A program made the position numbers and the translations under genes. Below, piece after piece: positions 1 through 7,715 of a stretch of DNA of 18,583 nt. The notes under the pieces are model-generated. The model saw nothing but the letters and a program-made list of their open reading frames with translations. It searched no databases and was not told the DNA's origin. Numbering within the stretch: the stretch's first letter is position 1; each line of letters starts with the position of its first letter. Origin of the DNA: Myxococcales bacterium UBA5297 (GTDB lineage Bacteria > Myxococcota > Myxococcia > Myxococcales > UBA5297); the NCBI GenBank assembly GCA_002408385.1, contig DHSB01000198.1, positions 1-18,583 on the forward strand, written 5' to 3'.

Positions 1-30
1 CTTTGGGCAGAGCGCCCGAGGCTTCCAAAC

Positions 31-75
31 GTCGCCGCGAAGACTTTGGCACGGTGCCAAAGTCCTCGCGGCGAC
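31..75 (-). terminator. Large hairpin directly after the 78-875 gene, probable terminator or dispersed palindrome
   Basis: Bases 31-52 and 54-75 are reverse complements with a single mismatch (41 against 65). In the minus-strand RNA this becomes a G-U pair, so the stem can be about 20 bp closed by a few-base loop around 53. It begins 2 nt past the stop codon at 78-80, the expected position for a 3' end structure of that gene. No U-rich tract follows on the minus strand, so it is not a classical intrinsic terminator. It may instead act as an RNA-stabilising hairpin or be a palindromic repeat. Confidence 0.6.
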
Positions 76-77
76 AC

Positions 78-875
78 TCAGCCGTCGATCGAGGTCGTCA
101 GAGGGTCGCTGTCGGATGACGCAGCGCGGGTGGTGGTCGTCTCGGAATCATCCGCAGCGACCGCGACGGTGGTCCCCGGGCGGCGGGTCGACGGGCGGAC
201 CCGGCGGGCGCGTTCGGTCTCGCCCGCGCAATCGAGCAGCGTCGACAGCAGAGACGCGGCAACCTTGAAGGCGCGGTCGAACTGCTCGACGGCCCGGTCC
301 TTCTCGATCTGCGCGCTGTCGGACTCCTTCTTCTCGTTGGCCGACTTGACCAGCGCCGCCTTGAGGGCCGCGGTCGGCTCGGCCAGCGACGCGACGAGCA
401 CCTTGGGGTCGAGCGCGCCGCTGGGGATGAGGCAGGGCGGGACGGGCAGTTCGACCACCCGGGCCTGGACGTAGGTTGACAGGGTGACGACCGCCTCGGG
501 GTTGTCGGGCAGCGGGCCCGCGAAGCCTAAGTCGGCGGCGTACTTCTCGCCGAAGAAGCTCTTGAGCGTGTCGCGCACCGGCAGCATGCGCGCGCGGCAG
601 GCCTCGGCGCAGCGCTCCTTCTCGGCGGTCGCCTCGATGCTCTCGCGCCGCTCGGTCGTCAGCTTGGCGATGGCGGCGAGCACCGCCTCCTCGGACGAGG
701 TCATCCAGGCCATCACCGGCACCAGGAGCCCGAGGGTGTGCAAGGCGGCCTCCTCGCCGTAGGTGGCGCGGAAGTAGTTGGCGATAGGGGTGGTCGACTC
801 CTGATAGGCCGAGCGGACCTGCTTGGTGGAGTTGGTGCGGTAGGTCACGGTCTTCGAGGTGATCATGGTCGCCAT
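78..875 (-). CDS. Conserved-type hypothetical protein, 265 aa, alpha-helical
   Basis: The protein is not recognised as a named family. The start is the ATG at 875 (MATMITSKTV), because a strong Shine-Dalgarno sequence lies 6 nt upstream; the longer ORF to 986 has an arginine/proline-rich, non-protein-like extension. There is no signal peptide or membrane helix. The body is helix-rich and charged: residues about 35-110 include TTERRESIEATAEKERCAEA, and about 180-215 include ANEKKESDSAQIEKDRAVEQ. The C-terminal 45 residues are low-complexity (Arg/Pro then Thr/Ser/Asp) and probably disordered. Proteins of this general look (helical, RVRPSTRRPG near the end) seem familiar from myxobacteria, but that is recollection rather than a search. 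It appears monocistronic, with a hairpin immediately after the stop. Confidence 0.75.
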   Translation of the reverse strand: MATMITSKTVTYRTNSTKQVRSAYQESTTPIANYFRATYGEEAALHTLGLLVPVMAWMTSSEEAVLAAIAKLTTERRESIEATAEKERCAEACRARMLPVRDTLKSFFGEKYAADLGFAGPLPDNPEAVVTLSTYVQARVVELPVPPCLIPSGALDPKVLVASLAEPTAALKAALVKSANEKKESDSAQIEKDRAVEQFDRAFKVAASLLSTLLDCAGETERARRVRPSTRRPGTTVAVAADDSETTTTRAASSDSDPLTTSIDG

Positions 876-1311
876 CGTCGTCTCTCCTCGGCCGCGCCAC
901 GGCCGACTTAGGGGTTTGGTGGGGCTTTGACCCGGTCGTTGGGCCGAAGCTGACCGCAGGCTGGTTCCCGGCTGAGAAGAAGGCAAAAGCGGAAACTAGA
1001 CGAGCCACGGCTTTGTCAGGTTGGCGACAGAGGGGCGTGGGAGGCGCTACCGCGCCGGGCACTCAAAGCCCCTCCAAGGCGGCACCGCCTGCCGCGCCGA
1101 TCTGTGAGTCCACGTCTGTTCGAGCCGGTACCCGCCCCCGCGTCTTTCCATCTTTCCATGACCAACCGCTAAGTCCTGCGTCGCGTCGTAAGCCGTGACA
1201 AGCGCTGGAGATCGGAGGGATAGCCGCTGCTTCTTCTGGAGCCGACCCTCAAACTCGCACTACAAGCGCGGCATGCCGTTGGGAGTTTGACGAGAGCGGG
1301 GAGAACACGCG
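876..1311. other. Non-coding stretch, nothing firm
   Basis: No convincing gene is seen. The 61-codon plus-strand frame at 1013-1198 has a random Pro/Ala/Arg/Ser composition and no ribosome binding site. The part next to 875 should hold the promoter of the hypothetical gene, but no clear hexamer pair is visible. From about 1140 onwards the DNA looks less GC-rich than the flanking genes, judged by eye. Confidence 0.5.
882..889 (-). promoter_or_regulatory. Ribosome binding site that sets the start at 875
   Basis: On the minus strand this reads GAGGAGAG, 6 nt before the ATG at 875. It decides in favour of the 265-aa form over the longer open frame beginning at 986. Confidence 0.75.
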
Positions 1312-1560
1312 CTAGATCATCGAGAAGCCTCGGGCGGCCCGCTCCATCACGCCCATTCCCAGGCTGAAGAAGCGCAAGGGCGCCAAAGTCAGCAGGGGAT
1401 GGTCATCAAGCGAGCACGAAGGACGCTCGACCAAGGAGCAGCGGTACGTCTCGAGCTCGATCACCAACTCTATGCAGCCGATCATGGGCACCCGGAATCT
1501 GAACACCTGCTCCTCGATTCCAAGGAAGGGCAACTCAAGCGCCATCAACGCAAGGGTCAT
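1312..1560 (-). CDS. Possible small hypothetical ORF, 82 aa, or a coding remnant
   Basis: It starts at ATG 1560 (MTLALMALELPFLGIEEQVF) with a weak ACGGAG about 9 nt upstream. Composition is more protein-like than the overlapping plus-strand frames: hydrophobic residues alternate with acidic ones and arginine is low for such GC-rich DNA. No domain is recognised. It is in the same reading frame as the stop-bounded stretch 1588-1776 and the tail of the DUF2335-like pseudogene (1777-1962). The whole block may therefore be decayed minus-strand coding DNA rather than an active small gene. Confidence 0.25.
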   Translation of the reverse strand: MTLALMALELPFLGIEEQVFRFRVPMIGCIELVIELETYRCSLVERPSCSLDDHPLLTLAPLRFFSLGMGVMERAARGFSMI

Positions 1561-1584
1561 TGCGCGGCTCCGTCTACGAGCGCG

Positions 1585-1776
1585 TCACATGATGTCAGCC
1601 TCAAGCCGCATCCTGGCGCGTCGCGGGAAGCTCAGGTACACGCGCTCGAGCCTGGGCGGCCCCGGGCTATGAGGATAGAGGCGCGCTTGGCGATCAGGCC
1701 CAATTCGGCCCCTTCGACTACCGATGCCGAGGCTCTCGAGGGGTTGGAAATTTGCGAAGAGCGACGCTCCGACTAG
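1585..1776 (-). pseudogene. Possible coding remnant downstream of the DUF2335-like pseudogene
   Basis: Directly after the stop at 1777-1779, the same frame stays open for 63 codons. It ends with LERVYLSFPRRARMRLEADI plus Met, then TGA at 1585-1587. There is no start codon near its beginning. An overlapping minus frame also reads like protein for a stretch (SVVEGAELGLIAKRASILIA), which would fit one gene broken by a frameshift near 1650. No family is recognised. In GC-rich DNA open frames arise by chance, so this is weak. Confidence 0.2.
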
Positions 1777-2221
1777 CTATGCGGCTTCCTCGTCGCTTTC
1801 CCCACCGTGGGAGTCGCTGGGACCTTCGTCGCTGGGCGGCCGCTCGCCCATCTCGGCGAGCTGGCGCACCATTACCTTGTTCTTCTCTTCCCGTTCGCGC
1901 CGGCGGCTTCGCGTACCGTAGAAAAACGCCGATGTCAGCGACACTACGGTCGTTCCGCCCAAGACCCCGCCGACCCACGGGTAGCCATGGGATCGTGACG
2001 AAGACCGCAGCCCCGATCAACAGGGTGGCAACGAAAAGGCCAGTGCCTATGCCGATCAGAGAGCGGTAAAGCTCCCACCGAACCGTGAAGCGCTCAAGTT
2101 CCTGCCGATGGACGGTCTGTGCGTGTGCGTCGCCGAGAATCTACCGCGCGATGCGGTGGTCGCCATCGATCGGCTCGCGGGCGCCTAATCTATGCGTAGG
2201 AGGCCAACGTTGGCTCAGCGA
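1777..2221 (-). pseudogene. Broken DUF2335-like two-helix membrane protein
   Basis: The minus strand reads ILGDAHAQTVHRQELERF from 2140 and continues through a first hydrophobic helix (LIGIGTGLFVATLLIGAAVF) to IPWLPVG at about 1973. The frame is then lost. Removing one base of the G run opposite 1974-1976 joins it to GGVLGGTTVVSLTSAFFYGT, a second hydrophobic segment, followed by a charged tail (RSRRREREEKNKV) and an acidic end (GGESDEEAA, stop 1777-1779). The layout of HR-x-x-LE, helix, short turn with GG, helix, then F-x-YG followed by basic residues matches my memory of DUF2335 membrane proteins. A TAG at 2141-2143 interrupts the frame upstream, where PIDGDHRIAR precedes it. A single-base sequencing error could explain the frameshift but not the stop as well. 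Confidence 0.55.
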
Positions 2222-2391
2222 TCAACCACGAGCTTCTTCGGGCTCGCCGCCACTTCCTGATGCTCAATGCGATACTACAAGGGCGGTTGTTCATAGTGCG
2301 CTAATTTCATCTGCTGCAGAAGGGGCATAGCCATGTCGCGCACCTTTTCCTCTTCTGCCGGACCTCTAGTTTCCCCCTCGTTCCCCCACCG
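2222..2391. other. Region downstream of the helicase, fragmentary frames only
   Basis: It is noticeably more AT-rich than the neighbouring genes by eye. On the minus strand a 19-codon frame starts at ATG 2334 (MAMPLLQQMKLAHYEQPPL) with AAGGTG 6 nt upstream. After its TAG the frame continues with EHQEVAASPKKLVVDR to a TGA. These could be pieces of a decayed gene upstream of the DUF2335-like remnant. No terminator with a U tract follows the helicase stop. Confidence 0.3.
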
Positions 2392-5300
2392 TCAGTTGAG
2401 CATCCGCTCCCGCCCCGGCGCCGCCTCGGGGGTCGGGTAGGGCGCCTGCGCCACGATCTCCGCCGCTCCCGCGACGATCGCCTGCACCGCGCTCTGCGGG
2501 TCGCGGAAGAACTGCGGGGTCCACAGGCGCAGCAGCTTCCAGCCCTGGCCCTCGAGCACCGCGGTGCGGAACAGGTCCCACTCGACGCGGTCGGGCGCCT
2601 TGGAGAAGCGCGTCCCGTCGCAGAGCACCCCGAGCGTCACGTCCTCGGCGCGGGTCGGGTGGCGCAGCGCGACGTCGACGCAGAAGCCCTCGTTGCCCCA
2701 GTGCACCTCGCTCGAGACCTCGCAGTCGGTGGCGAGCTTGCGCGCGAGCGCCTGCGCGAAGCCCGAGGGCGACGGGGTCTCGAAGCAGCGCACCTCGCAT
2801 TCGGCCGACGCCCGCCCACGCTGCCAGCGGTCGTACTCCTCGGCATAGAGCCGCTCCAACTCCTCTGCAGAGCGCAGATAGTCGAAGAGCAGCCATCCGC
2901 CGCCCGGCTCCTGCCCCGCGGGCAGCGGCGGCAGCGAGGCCCACTGCGCGCGCGGAATCGAGGTGACCAGGTGCACGGCCTGGCGCGCCCGGGTCACCAG
3001 GACGTTGAGCCGGCGCCCGCCGCCGGCCTGGCCGAGCGGACCGAAGCGCCGGTAGAAGCGCCCCTTGGGATCGGGGCCGTAGGTGGTGCTGATGATGATG
3101 TGGTCGCGCTCGTCGCCCTGGACGTTCTCGAGGTTCTTGACGAACAGACCCTCGAAGGACGCGGCCCCGCGCCGGGCGCGCGCCTCGGCCAGCTTGGAGG
3201 CGAACGCGGGCTCGGCCGCCGCCGCCGTCTCCAGCGCCTCGGAGATGGCGTCGCGCTGGCTCAGGTTGAAGCAGGCGATGCCGACCGAGGGCGGCTGCGG
3301 CTGGGAGAGCAGGCCGCGGACTAGCGCGACGACCTCCTCGGCCTCGCGCAGGTTGACCCGCTTGTCATAGACCCCGTCGACCTGCACCAGGCGCAGCGGC
3401 GCGACCCGCGTCCGGTTCGACGGGTGGCCGGGAATCGCCTGCAGGCGCGAGCCGTAGAAGCTGCGGTTCGAGAAGTCGATGAGGTCCGCGTTCTGCGAGC
3501 GGTAGTGGACGTCGAGGTAGGCCTGCTCGATCTCGAGGTTGAGCGCGGCCGACAGCAGGTCCTCGGCCTCCGACTGCTGCTCCTCGAAGAGCGCCTGGTC
3601 GGTCTCCGGCTCCTCGTCGGTCGCGCTCTGGGCGACCGCCGCCTCGAAGAAGCGGGTCGGCGGGAGCTGCTTGGGATCGCCGGCGACGACCACGCGCTTG
3701 CCGCGGGTGAGCACCGGCAGCGCCTCCTCGAGCCGAAGCTGCGAGGACTCGTCGAAGACCACCACGTCGAAGATCGGCTGGCGCGGGAAGATCTGCGCGA
3801 CCGTCTCCGGGCTGGCCATCCAGACCGGGCGCAGGTCGAAGAGCGGGTCGCCGCCTTCGACGCCGGCTCCGGCGGCGACGAGCTGGCGCACCTTGAGGAC
3901 GCGCTTGCCGCGCACCATCAGCCGGCGCTTCAGCTCGGCGCCCAGCCCGTTGAGCCGGGTCCCGGTCGCGGCGAGCAGCCGCTCGCGTTGTCGCGAGGTC
4001 CAGACGTGGAGGATGGCCTCGCGCACCAGCGTGCGCTTGTGCTCGTCGAGCGCGCGGTAGTGACGGTGGGCCGCCTCGAGCCGGCTCGCGTCGAACGACT
4101 GAAGCAGAGGCTCGGTGCGAAGTCGCTCGCCCAGCTCAATGGCAAGCACCGCCTTGCGCAGCGCGGCCCAGCCCGCGTCGGTTTCGGCACCGCGCTCGAT
4201 CAGGGCTCGCAGCGCCTGCGAGATTGCGTCGGGCAGGGACGCCAGCGTCGCCTCGATTCGCAGAAGCCCCTCGACCGTCGAGAGCCGCCTGCGCAGGGCC
4301 TCGAAGGACGCCAGCACCTCGCCGCCTGCGCGCAGCGACGCGTCGAGATCCGCGATCCAGGCGCTCGAGAAGAGGCCGCTCTCTCGCGCTTCGCGCAGCA
4401 GCGCGGCGGCGGCGAGCGAGCGCGGGCCCGAGCGGCGCAGCCCCTCGATCAACGCGGCGTGGGCCGCGGGATCGGCGAGCGCCTGGCGCAGCGCGGCCGC
4501 GCACGGCGCGAGCGCGGGGTCGGTGTCCACGCGGGCGAGCAGGGCGAAGGCTGCCTCTTGGTGCGCGGTGGCCGCCGCGAGCCGCTCGTCGGTCAGCTCG
4601 GCCTCGGTGGCCCCCGGCAGCAGGCGAAGCTCGAAGTCCCGGAGCAGCATCCGCGCGCGCAGACCGTTCAGGAAGCGGGCGACGCGCTCGACGGCGAGCA
4701 GCGAAAAGGTGAGCCCGAGCTGCGCGAGGACCGAGGCCGCCTTGAAGCGGCGGAAGAGGAACAGGAAGCCGTACCAGCGCCGGGCGACCGTGAGCCAAGC
4801 GTCGAGCCGGGCGATCCACGGCAGCATCGCGGCCATCGTCGGCGGGGCCGAGCGCGTGGTGAGGGCGAGCTCGGCGTCGAGAGGACCGGCGCGCAGGATT
4901 TCGACTTGCGGCGCGAGCGCCTTGAGCTCGGTGGCCGCCCCGGCGAGCTGCCCGGCCGGCGCCTTGGCCCAGCGGGCGAGCTCTTCCGAGCCGCCGTCGG
5001 CGACGAGCTTCTCGAGGTCGCCGGCGAGCTCTTCGCGGGCGCGCCCCTGCGCCTCGAGAGCGGCCTCGGGAGCGAAGGGCGGGAGCTGCGGCGCGCCGGT
5101 GTCGTCGGCGCGCCCGGCCTTCTCGACGAGCTGTGCGGCGGCCTGTCGCCAGTCGTCCATCGGGCGCGCGAGCCAGACGGCGAGATCGAGCCCGAGCGCC
5201 GGGCGCCAGGGGTTGATGGTCCACTCCTCGCGGGTCGCGCGCTCGAGCGCCTCGCGGGCTTCGCGCTCGTGAGGGGTGAGCTGCGCGAGGCGGGTGTTCT

Positions 5301-6774
5301 TCAGTCCGGCTGTCGCCGGGACGAGCTTGGGGTCGACCTCGATGGCGAGCCAGTCGCCGGCCAGCTCGTGGAACGAAGGCTCGACGCCGCCGGGCCGCGC
5401 CGAGAGCGCCTGGTCGTGGCGGGTCAGCTCCTCGTGCAGCGCCGCGAGCTCGCGATCGACGGTTCGAAGCTCGGCGACCGCGGCCTCGTTGGTCTTCGAC
5501 TCGGCCAGCGACTCGAGCTGCTCGCGCAGGCCCAGGTAGAGGTCCTTCTGATCGCGTTGCGGGTCGTGGATCACTCCGCACAGCGAGCCGAGGCCGAGGG
5601 CGTCGAGCCGGTACTTCACCACGTCGAGCGCGGTGCGCTTGTCGCAGACGAGCAGCACGCGCTCGCCGCGGGCGAGGTGGTCGCCGATGGCGTTGGCGAT
5701 GGTCTGCGACTTGCCGGTGCCCGGAGGCCCGTGGATCACCAGCCCGCGGCTCGAGCGCGCCAGGCGCACCGCGCGGGCCTGGCAGGGGTCGGCCAGGCTC
5801 ACCAGCCGCTCCTCGGCGACGACGCGCTGGCCGGTGGCGGCCGGAGAGGCGGGCTCGTCGCCGGCGGGGGCGAGGCTCGCCTCGGCCTTCACGAAGCTCT
5901 CGATGGGGCCGCAGAGCGGCTCGCCCTCGACGAGCGCCTCGAGGTCGCGCACCAGGCTCTGGTTGGTGAGCGGGAAGAGGCCGAGCACCGCGCTCGGCAG
6001 CAGGCGGGTACTCTTCGCCGCCTCGTCGTCGGCGCGCGGCATCGGCGCGGTGGCGCTGCCGGGTCTGAAGGCCGCGGGCGGCGGCAGCGCGAGCGCCGCG
6101 CAGACCGCGGTGGCGAGCTCGGCGAGCTCGCGCCAGGGCTCGGTCCCCTCTTCGTCGGCGAAGAGATCGCGCAGCTTCCGTCCCGACTGGCCTTCGGCCC
6201 AGGCGAGGAGCGCGGCGTTGGGGATGACGCGGTCGATGCCCTCTCCGCAGCAGGCGAGCTCGACCCCGGCGCCGCGGCCGCGGCGCACGGTGAGGGTGAC
6301 CGGGACGAAGGCGATCGGCGCGAGGATGCGGCGGGTGAGGCCCGCGCTCGCCTTGCCGGAGCCGGGCGGCAGCGAGAGGACCGGCAGCCCGAGGAAGAGG
6401 ACCTGGGCGCCGGTCTGCTGCTCGAAGGACTGGGCGTCGTCGGCGATGGCGGCGAGCCTGCGCAGCAGCGCTTGCTGATCGGCGGCCGCGCGCCGCTCAG
6501 CGAGTTGCTCGGGCGAGAGCGCGCGCTGCTCCTCCTCGGCGAGCGGCTCGAAGTGCCGGTGGGCAAGCGGCGCGCTCCAGCGCACGGCGCCGCCGTCTCC
6601 GAGCAGCTTCTCGAGCGCCTGCTCGGGGCTGGGTCCATCGAGGCAACGCAGCGCATGCAGATCGACGCGCTGACGCGAGTTGTGAGGCCGGCAGTTGAGG
6701 CTCGGCCCGGAGGCCATCGCGCCGTAGAGGCGCTCGAGCATCTTGGCGAGGAACTTGTTCTTCGGCTCGGGCAT
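2392..6774 (-). CDS. SF1 helicase with DUF4011-like N-terminus and C-terminal Vsr/MTES_1575-like nuclease domain; putative anti-phage protein
   Basis: A 1460-aa cytosolic protein. Residues 1-300 (with SLNCRPHNSRQRVDL near 30) look DUF4011-like. Walker A is GPPGTGKS with K355. Residues about 420-880 are a long helical insertion. Walker B is FDESSQ with D1008-E1009, followed by GDPKQLPPT near 1033. Later SF1 motifs are DVHYRSQNADLIDFSNR, NVQGDERDHIIIS and NVLVTRARQ near 1260. The last 160 residues match the small restriction-endonuclease-like domain seen at the ends of such helicases: GFCVDVAL (D1367), GVLCDG (D1386), then GWKLLRLWTPQFF. The architecture corresponds to the DUF4011-helicase-Vsr class reported as a single-gene defence system. 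An ATP-driven DNA translocase/nuclease is expected. The residue usually Glu in the ECDG motif is Leu1384 here. No methylase or partner gene is adjacent; decayed DNA follows. Confidence 0.85.
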   Translation of the reverse strand: MPEPKNKFLAKMLERLYGAMASGPSLNCRPHNSRQRVDLHALRCLDGPSPEQALEKLLGDGGAVRWSAPLAHRHFEPLAEEEQRALSPEQLAERRAAADQQALLRRLAAIADDAQSFEQQTGAQVLFLGLPVLSLPPGSGKASAGLTRRILAPIAFVPVTLTVRRGRGAGVELACCGEGIDRVIPNAALLAWAEGQSGRKLRDLFADEEGTEPWRELAELATAVCAALALPPPAAFRPGSATAPMPRADDEAAKSTRLLPSAVLGLFPLTNQSLVRDLEALVEGEPLCGPIESFVKAEASLAPAGDEPASPAATGQRVVAEERLVSLADPCQARAVRLARSSRGLVIHGPPGTGKSQTIANAIGDHLARGERVLLVCDKRTALDVVKYRLDALGLGSLCGVIHDPQRDQKDLYLGLREQLESLAESKTNEAAVAELRTVDRELAALHEELTRHDQALSARPGGVEPSFHELAGDWLAIEVDPKLVPATAGLKNTRLAQLTPHEREAREALERATREEWTINPWRPALGLDLAVWLARPMDDWRQAAAQLVEKAGRADDTGAPQLPPFAPEAALEAQGRAREELAGDLEKLVADGGSEELARWAKAPAGQLAGAATELKALAPQVEILRAGPLDAELALTTRSAPPTMAAMLPWIARLDAWLTVARRWYGFLFLFRRFKAASVLAQLGLTFSLLAVERVARFLNGLRARMLLRDFELRLLPGATEAELTDERLAAATAHQEAAFALLARVDTDPALAPCAAALRQALADPAAHAALIEGLRRSGPRSLAAAALLREARESGLFSSAWIADLDASLRAGGEVLASFEALRRRLSTVEGLLRIEATLASLPDAISQALRALIERGAETDAGWAALRKAVLAIELGERLRTEPLLQSFDASRLEAAHRHYRALDEHKRTLVREAILHVWTSRQRERLLAATGTRLNGLGAELKRRLMVRGKRVLKVRQLVAAGAGVEGGDPLFDLRPVWMASPETVAQIFPRQPIFDVVVFDESSQLRLEEALPVLTRGKRVVVAGDPKQLPPTRFFEAAVAQSATDEEPETDQALFEEQQSEAEDLLSAALNLEIEQAYLDVHYRSQNADLIDFSNRSFYGSRLQAIPGHPSNRTRVAPLRLVQVDGVYDKRVNLREAEEVVALVRGLLSQPQPPSVGIACFNLSQRDAISEALETAAAAEPAFASKLAEARARRGAASFEGLFVKNLENVQGDERDHIIISTTYGPDPKGRFYRRFGPLGQAGGGRRLNVLVTRARQAVHLVTSIPRAQWASLPPLPAGQEPGGGWLLFDYLRSAEELERLYAEEYDRWQRGRASAECEVRCFETPSPSGFAQALARKLATDCEVSSEVHWGNEGFCVDVALRHPTRAEDVTLGVLCDGTRFSKAPDRVEWDLFRTAVLEGQGWKLLRLWTPQFFRDPQSAVQAIVAGAAEIVAQAPYPTPEAAPGRERMLN

Positions 6775-6780
6775 CTTTCC

Positions 6781-6788
6781 CACCTCTT
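6781..6788 (-). promoter_or_regulatory. Ribosome binding site that sets the helicase start at 6774
   Basis: The minus strand reads AAGAGGTG, 6 nt before ATG 6774. The open frame could begin at the GTG at 6783, but that codon lies inside this site, so the ATG is preferred. Confidence 0.7.
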
Positions 6789-6989
6789 GAAGAGGCGGGT
6801 TCTAGCACGGCGGGCGGCCGCTCAGAACGCGGGGTGGTTGAGCGGTCTCCTTCGCTCGAACGGGCGGGGCGCGGCGGGAGGTGCGCTCAGGGCGACCGGA
6901 TGGGCGGGGCTCTGGACGCCCGCAGCCCCCGTCCACCCCGAGTTTGCCGAGAGAGGCTCGCCCTCGTTCATCCCAACGCTCGTCGAGGG

Positions 6990-7062
6990 CCCCCGAGCCT
7001 TTCGAGGCGCTCTTCGACTCCGCTCCCTCTGCTGACGCGGCGGGAGCTACGCTCAGGGTGGC
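6990..7062. repeat. Dispersed palindromic repeat, copy 1
   Basis: Between the helicase start and the next gene. The core, read on the minus strand, is CACCCTGAGCGTAGCTCCCG (complement of 7041-7060), then GCGGAGTCGAAG after a short variable spacer. The same 20 bases occur on the plus strand of the copy inside the kinase gene (about 12692-12711). The rest of the 315-nt intergenic gap (6775-7089) contains looser fragments of the same kind and no gene. Confidence 0.75.
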
Positions 7063-7089
7063 ACCGGGGCAGGGTCTCTCCGACTCCGT

Positions 7090-7557
7090 CTACGACGTCA
7101 GCCGCTTGGGTGCCTCCACCTCGCTGGCCTCGGAAGCGTCCGGATGCACCACCTGCGAGATGACGCGGGAGGCGACGGCGTTGAGGTGGCCGACCAGGGT
7201 GCTCTGCAGCTCCTGGAATTCGGGCCAGAGCGTCTGGTCGAGGAACGGCTTGGAGACGCGGGCGACGACGGTGGTGCGCCGCTGTCCGCGATAGCGGTAC
7301 GGCCGGATGCCGTAGCGGCGCAGCAGCGCGAGCAGGAGCTGGCGCGACCAGGGGTCGGAGAGCGAGAAGCTGGTCTCCTGTTCCTGGTCGGGAGTGGTCC
7401 GGCGCAGCTCGTCGATCCGGTGGCGGACGCGTTCGAGCGCAAGCTCGGCGGCGGCGCGCTCGCCGTCGGTCGTCGCGCCTTCGAAGAGGGCGGCGATGCG
7501 GCGCAGCTTCTCGAGCAGGCGGGCTTCGTCGTTCTGGGAGGGATCGCTGGCGGTCAT
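7090..7557 (-). CDS. Hypothetical protein, 155 aa, helical N-terminus
   Basis: It starts at ATG 7557 (MTASDPSQNDEARLLEKLRR). No good Shine-Dalgarno sequence is visible. Residues 12-52 form a charged helix pair, LLEKLRRIAALFEGATTDGE then RAAAELALERVRHRIDEL, loosely reminiscent of the N-terminal helices of DUF2786. The centre holds a compact conserved-looking block: SDPWSRQLLLALLRRYGIRP, YRYRGQRRTTVVARVSKPF, LWPEFQEL. The end, VISQVVHPDASEASEVEA, is acidic and likely flexible. No catalytic motif, signal peptide or membrane segment is seen. The basic YRYRGQRRTT segment could bind nucleic acid, but that is speculation. It is co-directional with the helicase but separated by a 315-nt repeat-bearing gap, so an operon is unlikely. 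Confidence 0.75.
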   Translation of the reverse strand: MTASDPSQNDEARLLEKLRRIAALFEGATTDGERAAAELALERVRHRIDELRRTTPDQEQETSFSLSDPWSRQLLLALLRRYGIRPYRYRGQRRTTVVARVSKPFLDQTLWPEFQELQSTLVGHLNAVASRVISQVVHPDASEASEVEAPKRLTS

Positions 7558-7626
7558 GGGCGTGGCAGTCTACTTCCCCCGGGGCGAAGGCGGGCGGCCC
7601 GGCGAAGGGAAAGAGCAGTCGCCCGC

Positions 7627-7662
7627 AAAAAAGAAAGGGCGCCGGCAGGCAATCCGGCGCCC
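7627..7662 (-). terminator. Intrinsic terminator of the EGF/clostripain gene
   Basis: On the minus strand a perfect 9-bp GC stem (GGGCGCCGG at 7662-7654 and CCGGCGCCC at 7645-7637) with an 8-nt loop is followed by TTTCTTTTTT (7636-7627). It lies about 55 nt past the stop of the 7716-11315 gene. This insulates that gene from the 7090-7557 gene downstream. Confidence 0.93.
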
Positions 7663-7715
7663 TCGATTTCAACCGCCCGCGGCCGCCGAGCGCGGCCGCA
7701 GGCGATCAACTCCAC

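Noticed and set aside
993..1019. Possible promoter for the 78-875 gene (CTGACA and TAGTTT on the minus strand)
   Set aside because: The spacer is only 15 nt and the -10 match is poor; not enough to call.
1249..1290. Inverted repeat TCAAACTC ... GAGTTTGA
   Set aside because: Only 8 bp with a 26-nt spacer and no associated gene end or U tract; likely by chance.
3424..7035. 1203-codon open frame on the plus strand
   Set aside because: It lies antisense to the helicase gene. It is an Arg/Gly/Glu/Leu-rich low-complexity translation produced by high third-position GC, with no domain or ribosome site.
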